From Actinomycetes bacterium (lineage in GTDB: Bacteria > Actinomycetota > Acidimicrobiia > Acidimicrobiales > Ilumatobacteraceae), in contig JANXUF010000121.1 in NCBI GenBank assembly GCA_025356335.1, positions 1-64,000 on the forward strand: DNA of 64,000 bases, written 5' to 3'. This document shows positions 43,644 through 53,759 of the stretch, piece after piece. The position numbers and the translations under genes are program-made. A model generated the notes under the pieces. It saw only the letters and a list, made by a program, of their open reading frames with translations, was not told the origin of the DNA and searched no databases. Within the stretch, counting starts at the first letter, position 1. Every line of letters starts with the position of its first letter.

Positions 43644-44192
43644 ATGAGTTCCACGCAGGCGGTGAAGGCCGCCCCGAACCACGTCAGACGGCGACGACTG
43701 TCGCTGCTGTGGTTCGCGGTCACCATCGGCTGGACGTTGATCCGCGCCGCGGCGGTTCATGCCGGACTGAGCGAATACGGCGTGAACGTGTGGGTCTTCC
43801 TCGTGATCGATCTGGCCTCGGCGGTCGCCGACGGATACGCGACTCCGAAGGCGGTCCTCGCCCTCGTCGACAACCAGGTCAGCACCGCGTTCAAGTGGCT
43901 CGCAGTATTTCTCGTCGCGTTCGTCGTGCCGGACATCTACGTATTCGCCGCAGGCGATCATGTGCCGCGACGGGCATACCTGGTGCTGGCGGTCATCGTC
44001 ACGATCACGTCGACCATCGCCGTCGTCGCCTTCGTCAAACGCGTCCGCGCAGCCCGTGTCTGTCGCGAGCGCGCGGTGCGCACGTCCGGGTTCGTCGAGG
44101 CGTTGGAGTCCACCGTCGCACTTCGCGCGCCGATCAATTCGTCGCTCAACATCAAGACCGCGCCTGGCGAGTCGTCGAACGAGCATGCATAG
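43644..44192 (+). CDS. Integral membrane protein of unknown function
   Basis: A 182-residue protein with four hydrophobic stretches (LLWFAVTIGWTLIRAAAV, VNVWVFLVIDLASAVAD, FKWLAVFLVAFVVPDIYVF and YLVLAVIVTITSTIAVVAFV) and a basic N-terminus (HVRRRRLSLLW). The tail after residue 135 is soluble. I do not recognise a family. AATACT lies 5 nt before ATG 43644, a weak leaderless arrangement. It lies alone between ilvC and metY on the same strand. Confidence 0.62.
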   Translation: MSSTQAVKAAPNHVRRRRLSLLWFAVTIGWTLIRAAAVHAGLSEYGVNVWVFLVIDLASAVADGYATPKAVLALVDNQVSTAFKWLAVFLVAFVVPDIYVFAAGDHVPRRAYLVLAVIVTITSTIAVVAFVKRVRAARVCRERAVRTSGFVEALESTVALRAPINSSLNIKTAPGESSNEHA

Positions 44193-44229
44193 CCGACAAG
44201 GGTGGTCGACGATTCGCTGAAAATACGAC

Positions 44230-44258
44230 TTGAAAGGTCGGGATTTAGGCTCTAGCCT
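44230..44258 (+). promoter_or_regulatory. Promoter of leaderless metY
   Basis: TTGAAA (44230-44235) and TAGCCT (44253-44258) are 17 bp apart; TAGCCT ends 8 nt before ATG 44267. A second TAGGCT lies at 44246-44251. No SAM riboswitch can be present if transcription begins here, since there is no leader. Confidence 0.65.
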
Positions 44259-44266
44259 TCCTGCTC

Positions 44267-45577
<1,311 letters not shown>

Positions 45578-45672
45578 TCTTTCTCGCTCGTTCGCTTGGC
45601 TCGTTCCTCGCCCTCGCTCTCTCCGTTCGGTCGAGTCTCGATGAGCGGCTTTGCCGCGCTGTTCTTGGTGGC

Positions 45673-45688
45673 GGCCAGCAAGCTGGCC
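45673..45688. terminator. Hairpin downstream of metY
   Basis: GGCCAGC-AA-GCTGGCC forms a compact stem about 95 bp after the metY stop, in the 262-bp convergent gap 45578-45839. It lacks a T-run. No gene is visible in the gap. Confidence 0.4.
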
Positions 45689-45776
45689 CTGCCGCCGGAC
45701 GAAGGGGCTACCGCCCCCTCGAACTCCCCCGAACGGAAGCTCCGGAACTCACACTTCGCTACCGGTCTTCACTCTC

Positions 45777-45843
45777 GAACCGCGACCAGGAAATGAGACG
45801 AACCGCGACCGGTAAATGAGAGGAACCGCGACCTGGAAGTTAG
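45777..45843. repeat. Three 23-bp tandem repeats
   Basis: GAACCGCGACC followed by about 12 AG-rich bases (for example AGGAAATGAGAC) is repeated at 45777-45799, 45800-45822 and 45823-45843; the third copy is diverged and contains the TAA stop of the lipoprotein gene. Such arrays occur inside transposon ends, but no transposase is nearby. Confidence 0.75.
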
Positions 45844-46868
45844 TCGGTGGCTACTATGAGGATTTCCAGGGCTCCGTTGTCGACGACGGTCGCCAGGCCG
45901 AAACGGGTGATGCCGTTGGTGAAGCTCGTCACCGAGGAGTGCGAGGCGAGTGAAGTGAGATTCCCATTGATGATCTGACCGGGTGACTGTATGCCCGTCG
46001 AATCGGTGACGATGTTCTTGAATGCCGAGAACGCCGGCAGCGTGCTCGGATCACTGGCCGACGCCGGAGCTGCAGCCCAGGCCTGGGCGGCGGCGTCGAC
46101 GGATGGATCACGGGACAACGGCTGGCTGCCGGTCGCCGCAGCGATGATTGCCTTCGACGCCGTGTCGAGCGCAGCCGCCTTCTCGGCATCGGACGGCTTC
46201 CACAGGCACACGCCGGCCGCTGCCCATCCGTCGGCACCAGGCACGAGCATCGTGGTCCATTGCGTCGTGTCACCGACGCAGGTGTGCATGTACTGGTCGA
46301 AGTCCTCCTTCGACGCCGAGCATCCGTCGCCGTCGGCAATCGGGCAGATGAGGTAGGGGTTGACGACCTGACCGACGGCCGCCAGCTTCTCGATCGCCGT
46401 GAAGAACGAGTTGTCGCCTCCGGCCTTGCCGTCGGCGATGCGCTGCAGGCCTGCCTTGAGCGCATCGTCGATCTGCGTGGATTTGCGTTGCAGATCGGAG
46501 TCGCCGACCAGTTTCGGGACCTCGTCGATGAGCGCCTGGGCGTCGGCCTGCTTGTCGATCGACGGCAGCGGCGCTTCGGTATCCGGGTGCTGAGTCTCGG
46601 TGTCGGGTGCCTGGCCCGCTGTGCCGGGCGTGTGGTTCTCGGTGCTGGGTGGCCGCGTTCGGCTGGTCGGCGCGGTCTTGGACGTCGGTGTTTCGCTGGA
46701 TTGTGGTTCGCCGGATTGTGGTTCGCTGGATCGTGTCTCACCGCTCACCGGTGTCGCTGTCTTCACCCGGACCTCGGCGCGCGTGCTGGCGCAAGCAGTG
46801 AGCAGCACTGCCACGAGCGCCAGCGAGGAAGCCACGACGGTGAGGCGTTTCCGCCCGTTCAGATGCAT
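45840..46868 (-). CDS. Putative lipoprotein of unknown function
   Basis: A 342-residue exported protein. The signal ends in a lipobox, ALVAVLLTACASTRA, so the mature N-terminal Cys is probably lipidated. Residues about 40-105 are a Ser/Thr/Pro/Glu-rich linker with short repeats (SSEPQSGEPQSSETP). The C-terminal 230 residues form a domain with four cysteines (LICPIADGDGCSASK, HTCVGDTTQW, GVCLWKP), which may form disulfides. I recognise no family. The start follows TAGTCT by 6 nt. Confidence 0.7.
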   Translation of the reverse strand: MHLNGRKRLTVVASSLALVAVLLTACASTRAEVRVKTATPVSGETRSSEPQSGEPQSSETPTSKTAPTSRTRPPSTENHTPGTAGQAPDTETQHPDTEAPLPSIDKQADAQALIDEVPKLVGDSDLQRKSTQIDDALKAGLQRIADGKAGGDNSFFTAIEKLAAVGQVVNPYLICPIADGDGCSASKEDFDQYMHTCVGDTTQWTTMLVPGADGWAAAGVCLWKPSDAEKAAALDTASKAIIAAATGSQPLSRDPSVDAAAQAWAAAPASASDPSTLPAFSAFKNIVTDSTGIQSPGQIINGNLTSLASHSSVTSFTNGITRFGLATVVDNGALEILIVATD

Positions 46869-46874
46869 TCCACG

Positions 46875-46880
46875 AGACTA
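46875..46880 (-). promoter_or_regulatory. -10 box TAGTCT for the lipoprotein gene
   Basis: On the minus strand TAGTCT ends 6 nt before ATG 46868. Confidence 0.5.
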
Positions 46881-46904
46881 TGCAGCATCGGACCGCTTGT
46901 CGTC

Positions 46905-47999
46905 TCAGCGTTCGTCGTCGTGGTCGTCGTGGTCGTCCTGGTCGTCCTGGTCGTCCTGGTCGTCCTGGTCGTCCTGGTCGTCCTGGTCGTCCTGGTCGTC
47001 GCGGTCATCCCGGCGTTCGTCGTCGTCGTCGGTGTCGAGGTCGCCGATGCGTTCGGCTTCGTCGTCATCGAGTCCGAGTTCGGCGGAGAGTGCTTCCAGT
47101 TCGTCGACGAACCCGCGTCCGCCGGCAGCATCCTGCTCACGGAGGAAGCGTTCGAATTCTCCCGCCAGATCCTCGCCGCTCGGTATCGACGCCTCGGTAC
47201 GCCGGTCGAAGTCGGCTTCGAGCGCACGGACGAAACTACGAGCCTCCGGGTCGTTCTGTACGGCGGCATCGTGGAGGCGCTGCCAGTGCTCGATCTCCGG
47301 GTTCATCGTCGACGCGTTCGTCGGCAATCCGAGGATGTGCTCGAGATAGCGCAGCAGCGCAGCAGTCGACCGCGGGTGGTAGGCGTTGCCGAGGTAGTAG
47401 GGGACGGGAACTCGCAGCGACACCCCGAACAGATCGTGCTCGTCGAGCGCCGCCTGCAACACGCCGACGACACCGGTAATACCTTGATACTGCGGCGTCG
47501 ACAGTCCGAGGCGTGAGGCCAGTTGCTTGTGCGTCGTACTGGCGAAAGCGACCGGGTTACGGGTGTGCGGCACGGCGTCGGCGGTGGCACCGACCGTCAC
47601 GACGCCGACGCAGTCCAGTTCCAATGCCGCTTCGATCACCAGCTTGGCGTAGGTGTTCCACCGCAGGTGCGGCTCGACGCCCGTCAGGGTGACGAGATCG
47701 CTGTGCACCCGGGTCGTGCGCAACAAGACGAATTCGCTCGTCGGCCATGTCAGCTGCGGTTCTTCGTGATCGTCCAGCGCCACGGTCGGGCGCTGCTGCG
47801 TGAAGTCGTAGAAGCCATCGGGGTCGATCGTCGCCAGCGTCTCGATCGGCCAGCTCTGCTTCAACACCTGCAGCGCCTTGGTTGCCACATTGGCGGCATC
47901 GAACCAGCCCTCGAGCGCTACCAGCAGAATCGGTCGCTGCGGCCGATGCCCTTGCTGGCGTTCTGCCGGTTCGCCGTTGAGCCAATTCAGTTCGGTCAT
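46905..47999 (-). CDS. PAC2-family protein with a DDQ-repeat tail
   Basis: A 364-residue protein related to eukaryotic proteasome assembly chaperone 2. The PAC2 domain covers residues about 20-270: ILLVALEGWFDAANVATKAL, then VGVVTVGATADAVPHTRNP, GITGVVGVLQAALDE and VPVPYYLGNAYHPRSTAALL. Actinobacterial members are common but have no established role. The C-terminal 70 residues are very acidic and finish in seven DDQ triplets flanked by DDR and DDH, encoded by a 9-bp tandem repeat. The proteasome genes are not in this window. Start ATG 47999 was chosen; 48011 is possible. Confidence 0.82.
   Translation of the reverse strand: MTELNWLNGEPAERQQGHRPQRPILLVALEGWFDAANVATKALQVLKQSWPIETLATIDPDGFYDFTQQRPTVALDDHEEPQLTWPTSEFVLLRTTRVHSDLVTLTGVEPHLRWNTYAKLVIEAALELDCVGVVTVGATADAVPHTRNPVAFASTTHKQLASRLGLSTPQYQGITGVVGVLQAALDEHDLFGVSLRVPVPYYLGNAYHPRSTAALLRYLEHILGLPTNASTMNPEIEHWQRLHDAAVQNDPEARSFVRALEADFDRRTEASIPSGEDLAGEFERFLREQDAAGGRGFVDELEALSAELGLDDDEAERIGDLDTDDDDERRDDRDDQDDQDDQDDQDDQDDQDDQDDHDDHDDER
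46932..46994. repeat. 9-bp tandem repeat, seven copies, inside the PAC2 gene
   Basis: GTCGTCCTG is repeated seven times without change and encodes the DDQ run on the minus strand. Copy number is likely to vary between strains through slippage, always in frame. Confidence 0.9.
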
Positions 48000-48036
48000 C
48001 GCTCTACACACATCTCGAAGCGGCTCATGCCGATGC

Positions 48037-49197
48037 TCATGTCAGGGCGCTGGCGACGAAGTCGATGCATGCGGTCAGCGCCTCGACATCGCTGGTCGGG
48101 ACGGCCGGGAACATCCCGATTCGCAGCTGGTTGCGACCGAGCTTGCGGTACGACTCGGTGTCGACGATGCCGTTGGCCCGCAGCACGGCATTCACATCGG
48201 CCGCCTGTATTCCGTCGAGATCGATCGTGCCGACGACGTTCGATCGTTTCGCCGGATCGACGACGAACGGCGATGCCCACGGACGCGCCTCCGCCCAGTC
48301 GTAGAGATGCGCAGCCGAGGCGGCGGTCCGTTCGGCGCACCACGACAGCCCACCTTTCGACATCATCCACTGGATCTGCCGATCGAGCAGGAACAGCGTC
48401 GACAGTGCAGGCGTGTTGCCGGTCTGGTTCTGGCGGCTGTTGTCGAGGGCGATCTTCAGATCGAGCGCGCTCGGCACCCAGCGTCCGCTTGCGCTGATCC
48501 GTTCGATACGTTCGACAGCGGCGGGGGAGCAGGCGGCGAGCCACAGTCCACCATCGGACGCAAAGCATTTCTGTGGGGCGAAGTAGTACACGTCGACCTC
48601 GTCCGGTGACCATGTCAAACCACCAGCACCCGATGTTGCGTCGACGAGCACGAGCGAGCCGTCATCGGCATCCGCGGGGCGTTGCAGCTGCATCGAAACG
48701 CCCGTCGAGGTCTCGTTGTGCGTCAACGCATAGACATCGACGCCCGGCTCGACGATGGCGTCGGGATGGTCTCCGGTGGCCGACCTGATCACCACGGGGT
48801 CTGCGAGGAACGGAGCGGTGGTTGCGGCCTCGGCGAACTTGGAGGAGAATTCGCCGAACACGAGGTGTTCACTGCAACAATCGATGAGACCGAACGTCGC
48901 AGCGTCCCAGAACAGAGACGACCCGCCGTTGCCGAGCAGGATCTCCCACCCGTCCGGCAGTCCGAACAGCTCACTCAGACCGGACCGCACGGCACCGACG
49001 ACATTCTTGACCGGCGCCTGGCGGTGGGAGGTGCCGAGCCACGTCGTCGCGACCGCGGCGAGAGCGTCGACGGCGTCCTGGCTGACGCGTGACGGGCCGC
49101 ATCCGAAGCGACCGTCGGCCGGCAGCAACTCGGACGGAATACGGATCCCGCCGACGTCGGATCGGGAACGGTTTATCGAGTGGTTTTCACTGCTCAC
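48037..49197 (-). CDS. serC: Phosphoserine aminotransferase
   Basis: Transfers the amino group from glutamate to 3-phosphohydroxypyruvate in serine synthesis. The 386-residue protein opens with [21 protein letters not shown], typical of the actinobacterial branch. The PLP Lys is in [16 protein letters not shown], and the motif [10 protein letters not shown] binds cofactor. GTG 49197 is chosen because no ATG lies near the conserved start and further extension overlaps aspC. It is divergent from the aminotransferase with 19 bp between start codons. Confidence 0.92.
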   Translation of the reverse strand: MSSENHSINRSRSDVGGIRIPSELLPADGRFGCGPSRVSQDAVDALAAVATTWLGTSHRQAPVKNVVGAVRSGLSELFGLPDGWEILLGNGGSSLFWDAATFGLIDCCSEHLVFGEFSSKFAEAATTAPFLADPVVIRSATGDHPDAIVEPGVDVYALTHNETSTGVSMQLQRPADADDGSLVLVDATSGAGGLTWSPDEVDVYYFAPQKCFASDGGLWLAACSPAAVERIERISASGRWVPSALDLKIALDNSRQNQTGNTPALSTLFLLDRQIQWMMSKGGLSWCAERTAASAAHLYDWAEARPWASPFVVDPAKRSNVVGTIDLDGIQAADVNAVLRANGIVDTESYRKLGRNQLRIGMFPAVPTSDVEALTACIDFVASALT

Positions 49198-49216
49198 TGT
49201 GCCAGCATGGAGCCTC

Positions 49217-50407
49217 GTGGACCGTATTTCCAAGCGCATCGGCGCAATTGCCGAATCCCAGACACTCGCCGTCGACGCCAAAGCCAAAGCGCTGAAGGCA
49301 GCGGGGGAGGACATCATCGGCTTCGGTGCCGGAGAGCCGGACTTCCCGACGCCCGATCACATCGTCGAAGCGGCGGTCAACGCTGCGAGAGATCCGAAGA
49401 ACCACCGTTATTCGCCCGCCGGCGGTCTGCCGGAGCTGAAGGATGCGATCGCCGTCAAGACGAAACGCGACTCCGGCTACGACGTCACGGGGTCGCAGGT
49501 ACTCGTCACCAACGGAGGCAAGCACGCAGTGTTCACGGCGATGGCGGTGCTGTGCAACGAGGGTGACGAAGTGATCTGCCCGGCACCGTACTGGACCACA
49601 TACCCCGAGGCGATCGCCCTCGCCGGCGGCGTTCCGGTGGTCATCAGTACGTCGGAGGAGACGAGTTTCCGCGTCACCGTCGAGCAACTCGAAGCTGCCA
49701 GGACACCACGCACCAAGGCCATTCTGTTCGTTTCACCCGACAATCCGACGGGCGCGGTGTACACGACCGACGAGATCGAGGCGATCGGCTATTGGGCTTT
49801 GCGCCACGGCATCTGGGTGATCACCGACGAGATCTACGAGCACCTCACGTACGGACCGCACACGTTTGCGTCGATGCCCGTGCTGGTCCCCGACCTCGCC
49901 GATCAGACACTCGTGCTCAACGGCGTCGCCAAGACGTACGCGATGACCGGCTGGCGTGTCGGCTGGATGATCGGGCCGAACGACGTGATCAAGGCGTCGA
50001 CGAACTTCCAGAGCCACGTCACCTCCAACGTCTGCAACGTCGCCCAGCGGGCTGCACTCGCTGCGGTCAGCGGAGACCTCACGGCGGTCGCCATGATGCG
50101 GACCGCCTTCGAGCGTCGTGGCAGGAAGATGCACGAGATGCTCAGCGCGATTCCCGGGGTGTCGTGTCTGGAACCGCAGGGTGCGTTCTACTGCTTCCCG
50201 TCGTTCCAGGGCCTGCTCAATCGCGATGTCGGTGGCCATAGCGCCACGACGACGATGGAGCTCGCCGACCTGATCCTCTCGGAGGCCAAGGTTGCGCTCG
50301 TCCCCGGTGAGGCGTTCGGCGCGCCAGGCTATGTGCGCCTCAGCTTTGCGATGGCAGACGCCGAGATGGAGGAGGGCGTCGCGCGCCTGCAGACGATGTT
50401 CGCCTGA
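49217..50407 (+). CDS. aspC: Class I aminotransferase (aspartate/prephenate aminotransferase-like)
   Basis: A 396-residue fold-type I aminotransferase. The beginning [24 protein letters not shown] suits the subgroup Ib aspartate aminotransferases of actinobacteria and Thermus. The PLP Lys is in [16 protein letters not shown], the cofactor Asn-Pro-Thr in [10 protein letters not shown], and the substrate Arg in [17 protein letters not shown]. Substrates may be aspartate/2-oxoglutarate or prephenate. It starts with GTG; GGAG lies 4 nt upstream. Confidence 0.9.
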   Translation: MDRISKRIGAIAESQTLAVDAKAKALKAAGEDIIGFGAGEPDFPTPDHIVEAAVNAARDPKNHRYSPAGGLPELKDAIAVKTKRDSGYDVTGSQVLVTNGGKHAVFTAMAVLCNEGDEVICPAPYWTTYPEAIALAGGVPVVISTSEETSFRVTVEQLEAARTPRTKAILFVSPDNPTGAVYTTDEIEAIGYWALRHGIWVITDEIYEHLTYGPHTFASMPVLVPDLADQTLVLNGVAKTYAMTGWRVGWMIGPNDVIKASTNFQSHVTSNVCNVAQRAALAAVSGDLTAVAMMRTAFERRGRKMHEMLSAIPGVSCLEPQGAFYCFPSFQGLLNRDVGGHSATTTMELADLILSEAKVALVPGEAFGAPGYVRLSFAMADAEMEEGVARLQTMFA

Positions 50408-50419
50408 TCCGATGCGGCG

Positions 50420-50602
50420 TCACGCACCAGTCGGCAGGCGCGGGAAAACAAGCCGCGTGTTGCCTTCGAAAATTGCCTGTCGATCTGCGTCGGTGACGTT
50501 GGCATCGATGATGTAGCGGCGTGTGTCGTCGAAGTGGTGACCGGTCAGCGGGTCGATGCCGCGGACGGCGCCGACCATCTCGGAGGTGAACACGGGCGGC
50601 AA
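50420..50602 (-). pseudogene. C-terminal remnant of an amidohydrolase
   Basis: The minus-strand frame PPVFTSEMVGAVRGIDPLTG followed by FDDTRRYIIDANVTDADRQ and IFEGNTRLVFPRL matches the last 60 residues of the amidohydrolase-2 family (about 300-350 residues): a decarboxylase-like metal-dependent hydrolase ends in this way. Upstream the frame hits a stop within about 10 codons and the DUF3237 gene takes over the DNA. So only the C-terminus is left; the metal site is gone. Confidence 0.65.
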
Positions 50603-50658
50603 CGCTCCGGCATCGCCACTGCTACTTCACGATCAACCATGCGCTGGGTCCCGCGGCC

Positions 50659-51111
50659 GTGACTCTCGGCCTCGAACATCTCACGACCATCACCGTGCAA
50701 CTCGACGATCAACACGTCATCGGCCAGACGCCACACGGGTTCCGGCGGGTTTCGCCCGTCATCGGCGGGTCGTTCGAAGGCGCTCGGCTGTCGGGGATCG
50801 TCTTACCGGGTGGTGCAGATTGGAACCTCGTGCTGGCGGACGGCTCGATCGAATTCCACGCCCGCTACACGTTGGCGACGCACGACGGCGTGTTGATCTC
50901 GGTGACCAACGAGGGCATCGAACGACGGGTGATGGCCAAGCTGTTCGCAGGCGAGCTGGCGGACTTGAGCGAGCCGATGTACGGCAGGACGGTGCCACGA
51001 TTCGAGGTCGGTGACGGACGGTACAGCTGGCTGGCGGCATCGATCTTCGTCGCCGAATTGACGCTCGGGCGACCAGCAGAAGCCATACTCGACGTGTTCG
51101 AGGTGACCTGA
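50659..51111 (+). CDS. DUF3237 family protein
   Basis: A 150-residue beta-barrel protein. HLTTITVQLDDQHVIGQTPH, then FEGARLSGIVLPGGADWNLV, LADGSIEFHARYTLATHDGVLI and the closing WLAASIFVAELTLGR are conserved in DUF3237. The function is unknown; members often sit by aromatic or terpenoid degradation genes. The next-door amidohydrolase remnant is of that kind. GTG 50659 is the likely start; no good upstream promoter or Shine-Dalgarno sequence is visible in 50408-50658, so the gene may be left from a larger cluster. Confidence 0.78.
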   Translation: MTLGLEHLTTITVQLDDQHVIGQTPHGFRRVSPVIGGSFEGARLSGIVLPGGADWNLVLADGSIEFHARYTLATHDGVLISVTNEGIERRVMAKLFAGELADLSEPMYGRTVPRFEVGDGRYSWLAASIFVAELTLGRPAEAILDVFEVT

Positions 51112-51116
51112 CAGGT

Positions 51117-51782
51117 TCAGTCGCCGACGGCGGCGAGCGTTCGGATGGCGTGGCGCAACGCCGTGGTGTCGTCGACGACAACCGCAGCCCCGGCCGTCGT
51201 GAGTTCCTCGCGCCCGCCGTATCCCCATGTCACGCCGATCGTGGCGATGCCCAAACGACCTGCTCCGTGGACGTCGTGAAGGCGGTCACCGATCATCAGT
51301 GTGCGGTTCGGGTCTGGCTGCCCCATCGCCGCCATCGTGTGGGCGACGACGTCGTGTTTGTGTGAACGGGTACCATCGAACGTCGCGCCGCCGATGAACA
51401 CGAAATACTCGGCGAGGCCGAAGTGCTCGAGGATTCGTGTCGCCGTCTGCTCTGGTTTGGAGGTGGCGACGCCGAGGGCTGCGCCGTCGGCGACCAGCAG
51501 TGCCAGCAACTCGGCGATACCCGGATACACCTCGTTCTCGAGGTAGCCGACCTCCCAGTATCGTGCGCGGTAGAGCTGCAATGCCTCGACGACATCGGCG
51601 TCCGACATGCCGAGCGACCGGAACGATTCGTCGAGCGGCGGTCCGACGAACGCTCGAACGTTGTCAGGCATGGCGAGTCCGAGCGTTTCGACGGCATGTC
51701 GCACCGACCGTTCGAAGCCGACGTATGAATCGGTCAACGTCCCGTCGACGTCGAACAGCACGGTTGTTCCGGTGAGCGGCAT
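51117..51782 (-). CDS. HAD hydrolase, phosphoglycolate phosphatase-like
   Basis: A 221-residue HAD-superfamily phosphatase. Motif I is LFDVDGTLTDSYVG, motif II is GVATSKPEQTATRIL, and motif III/IV is TLMIGDRLHDVHGAGRLGIATIGVTWGYG. This is closest to the Gph/PgmB type, so phosphoglycolate or a sugar phosphate is likely. ATG 51782 is supported by TAGAAA 7 nt upstream; the longer frame to 51896 lacks a domain. It converges on DUF3237 with a 5-bp gap. Confidence 0.88.
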   Translation of the reverse strand: MPLTGTTVLFDVDGTLTDSYVGFERSVRHAVETLGLAMPDNVRAFVGPPLDESFRSLGMSDADVVEALQLYRARYWEVGYLENEVYPGIAELLALLVADGAALGVATSKPEQTATRILEHFGLAEYFVFIGGATFDGTRSHKHDVVAHTMAAMGQPDPNRTLMIGDRLHDVHGAGRLGIATIGVTWGYGGREELTTAGAAVVVDDTTALRHAIRTLAAVGD

Positions 51783-51789
51783 CCGTTCG

Positions 51790-51795
51790 TTTCTA
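51790..51795 (-). promoter_or_regulatory. -10 box TAGAAA for the HAD gene
   Basis: On the minus strand TAGAAA ends 7 nt before ATG 51782; the last base differs from the TAnnnT pattern. Confidence 0.4.
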
Positions 51796-51863
51796 TCGGC
51801 CCGCACCGGATTCTCGCCATTTTCACAGCGTGAGCTGCCACGGTGTGGCGATGGAGCGACGCG

Positions 51864-51869
51864 TAGACT
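51864..51869 (+). promoter_or_regulatory. -10 box TAGACT for the GT2-GtrA gene
   Basis: TAGACT lies 13 nt before ATG 51883, giving a leader of only about 6 nt. Confidence 0.45.
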
Positions 51870-51882
51870 GGGCAGTGCCGGC

Positions 51883-53118
51883 ATGAGCGTCTTCACGAAT
51901 CTCGATCCGATCCCCTCCGCGGATGTCGTCGCGTCGGCGCGGGCGGACGATGAGTTGGTTCCTCACGAGGCCCCGACGGTCGATATCGTCATCCCGGTTT
52001 TCAACGAGGAGGCGATCCTCCAATCGAGCATCGTCCGCCTCCACGCGTTCTTGACAGCGACGTTTCCGTTCACCTGGCGGATCACGATCGTCGACAACGC
52101 ATCGAACGACACGACATCGCAGATCGCCGAACACCTGGCGGAGACGATGACGTCCGTGCATGCGCTCCATCTCGATCACAAGGGTCGCGGCAGAGCGCTG
52201 CGGACTGCGTGGTTGGCCAGCGACGGGCTGATCGTCGCCTATATGGACGTCGATCTATCGACCGATCTGCGGGCCCTGCTTCCACTCGTGGCCCCTCTCG
52301 TTTCCGGTCATTCCGATGTTTCCATCGGTTCCCGGCTCTGTCGCGACTCCACTGTCGCCAGAGGACCGAAGCGGGAAGTCATCTCGCGTACCTACAACAT
52401 GATCCTGCGTGGCGTGTTCGGCGTTCGTTTCCGTGATGCGCAGTGCGGCTTCAAAGCGATTCGTGCCGACGTCGCCAAGGCGCTGGTGCCCGAGGTCGTC
52501 GACAATGCCTGGTTCTTCGATACCGAGTTGCTGCTACTCGCCGAGCGTTCCGGACTGCGGGTGCACGAAGTTCCTGTCGACTGGGTCGACGATCCCGATA
52601 GCCGGGTGCATGTCCGCAGCACGGCGACGGAAGACCTCCGTGGGGTCTGGCGCGTCGCCAAACGCATCTGGTTCGGGCCCGGTAGTCCTGATCTCGGTCC
52701 GTTGGCCCGGCCAGAACTCGGTGACGACTTCGGTCGCCAACTCGTCAGTTTCGGGCTCGTCGGCACTGTTTCGACGCTCGTGTCGCTGGCGATCTTCCTG
52801 ATGTTGCGTGGCGACATCGGGTCGGGCTGGGCCAATGTCGTGGCGTTGACAGCCACCACCCTCGGCAACACCTGGGCAAACCGTCGGTTCACGTTCGTGC
52901 AACGCGGCACGGCCCATCGAGTCAGGCACTATCTCGGCGGAACGCTCGTGTATCTCGCCGGGTTGGCGCTGAGCATCGCCGCAATCGGCGGAGCGAACGC
53001 CGCACGGGTCGGGGAGGCCGGTGAAATCGTGGCGCTCGTAGCCTCCTGGTCCGTTGCCTCGATCATGCGTTTCGTGCTGCTCAGGCGGTTCGTCTTCAGG
53101 CGGCAGGCGCTCCGGTAG
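51883..53118 (+). CDS. GT2 glycosyltransferase fused to a GtrA membrane domain
   Basis: A 411-residue protein. Residues about 30-260 form a DPM1/DPG synthase-like GT2 domain (VDIVIPVFNEEAILQSSI, DNASNDTTS, the DVD motif in YMDVDLSTDL, and FRDAQCGFKAIRAD). Residues about 285-405 are a GtrA domain with four membrane helices (FGLVGTVSTLVSLAIFLML, NRRFTFVQRG). It probably makes or flips a polyprenyl-phosphate sugar for cell-envelope glycosylation. The fused form is known in actinobacteria. Its 3' end overlaps the convergent membrane gene by 23 bp. Confidence 0.88.
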   Translation: MSVFTNLDPIPSADVVASARADDELVPHEAPTVDIVIPVFNEEAILQSSIVRLHAFLTATFPFTWRITIVDNASNDTTSQIAEHLAETMTSVHALHLDHKGRGRALRTAWLASDGLIVAYMDVDLSTDLRALLPLVAPLVSGHSDVSIGSRLCRDSTVARGPKREVISRTYNMILRGVFGVRFRDAQCGFKAIRADVAKALVPEVVDNAWFFDTELLLLAERSGLRVHEVPVDWVDDPDSRVHVRSTATEDLRGVWRVAKRIWFGPGSPDLGPLARPELGDDFGRQLVSFGLVGTVSTLVSLAIFLMLRGDIGSGWANVVALTATTLGNTWANRRFTFVQRGTAHRVRHYLGGTLVYLAGLALSIAAIGGANAARVGEAGEIVALVASWSVASIMRFVLLRRFVFRRQALR

Positions 53119-53623
53119 CCGAGGTGACGCGTCGTCGCACCCTGCCGCTGAGACAGGCGATGGTCAGCAGGACGACGGCGAGGGCGATCGCTGCCTCGAC
53201 GAGTGCAGCGCCGGGAGCGACAGTTCGACTGACGAGCGCGCTGACGCCGATCGACAGCGCGCCGATGAACGACACCCACACCGTCCACCTCCAGTTGACG
53301 TAGGCGGCACCCCCGGCGATCAATGGGATGATGAACGGCACCAACCCGAGGCCGTGCAGTTGCCACCACGTCGGTTTGCCGATGAAGTCAGCCGTATCGT
53401 GGACCGCGAACAGGCCGATGACGACGCCGAGCCACCCCACGGTCGACGCCGTGCGCCATCCCGGAGACAGCTGACCGGGAGCGAGATCGTCGAGCAGCGA
53501 GGGCAGCGCCAGTACCGGCTCGGCCTCCATCGAACCCTCCGTCGAACCCTCCATCAGCGAATCCTGCCGTGCCGGCTCCGATCGGGGAGGCGGAGCGGGA
53601 GGGGGAGGCGGAAGCGAAGCCAC
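53096..53623 (-). CDS. Membrane protein of unknown function
   Basis: A 175-residue protein. A Pro-rich N-terminus (SLPPPPPAPPP) is followed by an acidic stretch and four membrane helices from about residue 60 (STVGWLGVVIGLFAV, LVPFIIPLIAGGAAYV, TVWVSFIGALSIGVSALV, LVEAAIALAVVLLTIACL). No named family. GTG 53623 is preceded by TACCTT at 6 nt and is preferred to the longer frame starting at 53872, which is antisense to the next gene. Confidence 0.62.
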   Translation of the reverse strand: MASLPPPPPAPPPRSEPARQDSLMEGSTEGSMEAEPVLALPSLLDDLAPGQLSPGWRTASTVGWLGVVIGLFAVHDTADFIGKPTWWQLHGLGLVPFIIPLIAGGAAYVNWRWTVWVSFIGALSIGVSALVSRTVAPGAALVEAAIALAVVLLTIACLSGRVRRRVTSATGAPAA

Positions 53624-53629
53624 GCTCGA

Positions 53630-53635
53630 AAGGTA
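53630..53635 (-). promoter_or_regulatory. -10 box TACCTT for the membrane protein gene
   Basis: On the minus strand TACCTT ends 6 nt before GTG 53623. Confidence 0.45.
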
Positions 53636-53745
53636 GTGCTCACACCGATGTTCTCCACCGCACGTGGTCACGGAAATCTCGTCCGCTCCGTTGAGATTTG
53701 CCTGTGTAACGGACATCCCGACGGGTGAACCGCCGCGATCATCTG

Positions 53746-53751
53746 TACCGT
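53746..53751 (+). promoter_or_regulatory. -10 box TACCGT for the second GT2 gene
   Basis: TACCGT ends 8 nt before ATG 53760, which supports this start over 53664. Confidence 0.5.
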
Positions 53752-53759
53752 TTGAGCGT

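Noticed and set aside
44193-44266. SAM riboswitch upstream of metY
   Set aside because: The gap is only 74 bp and the promoter lies 8 nt from the start codon, leaving no leader RNA.
46260-47516. Plus-strand 418-residue frame with a VVLVVLVVL run that looks like a membrane protein
   Set aside because: It is antisense to the lipoprotein and the PAC2 gene; the hydrophobic run is the reverse of the DDQ codon array.
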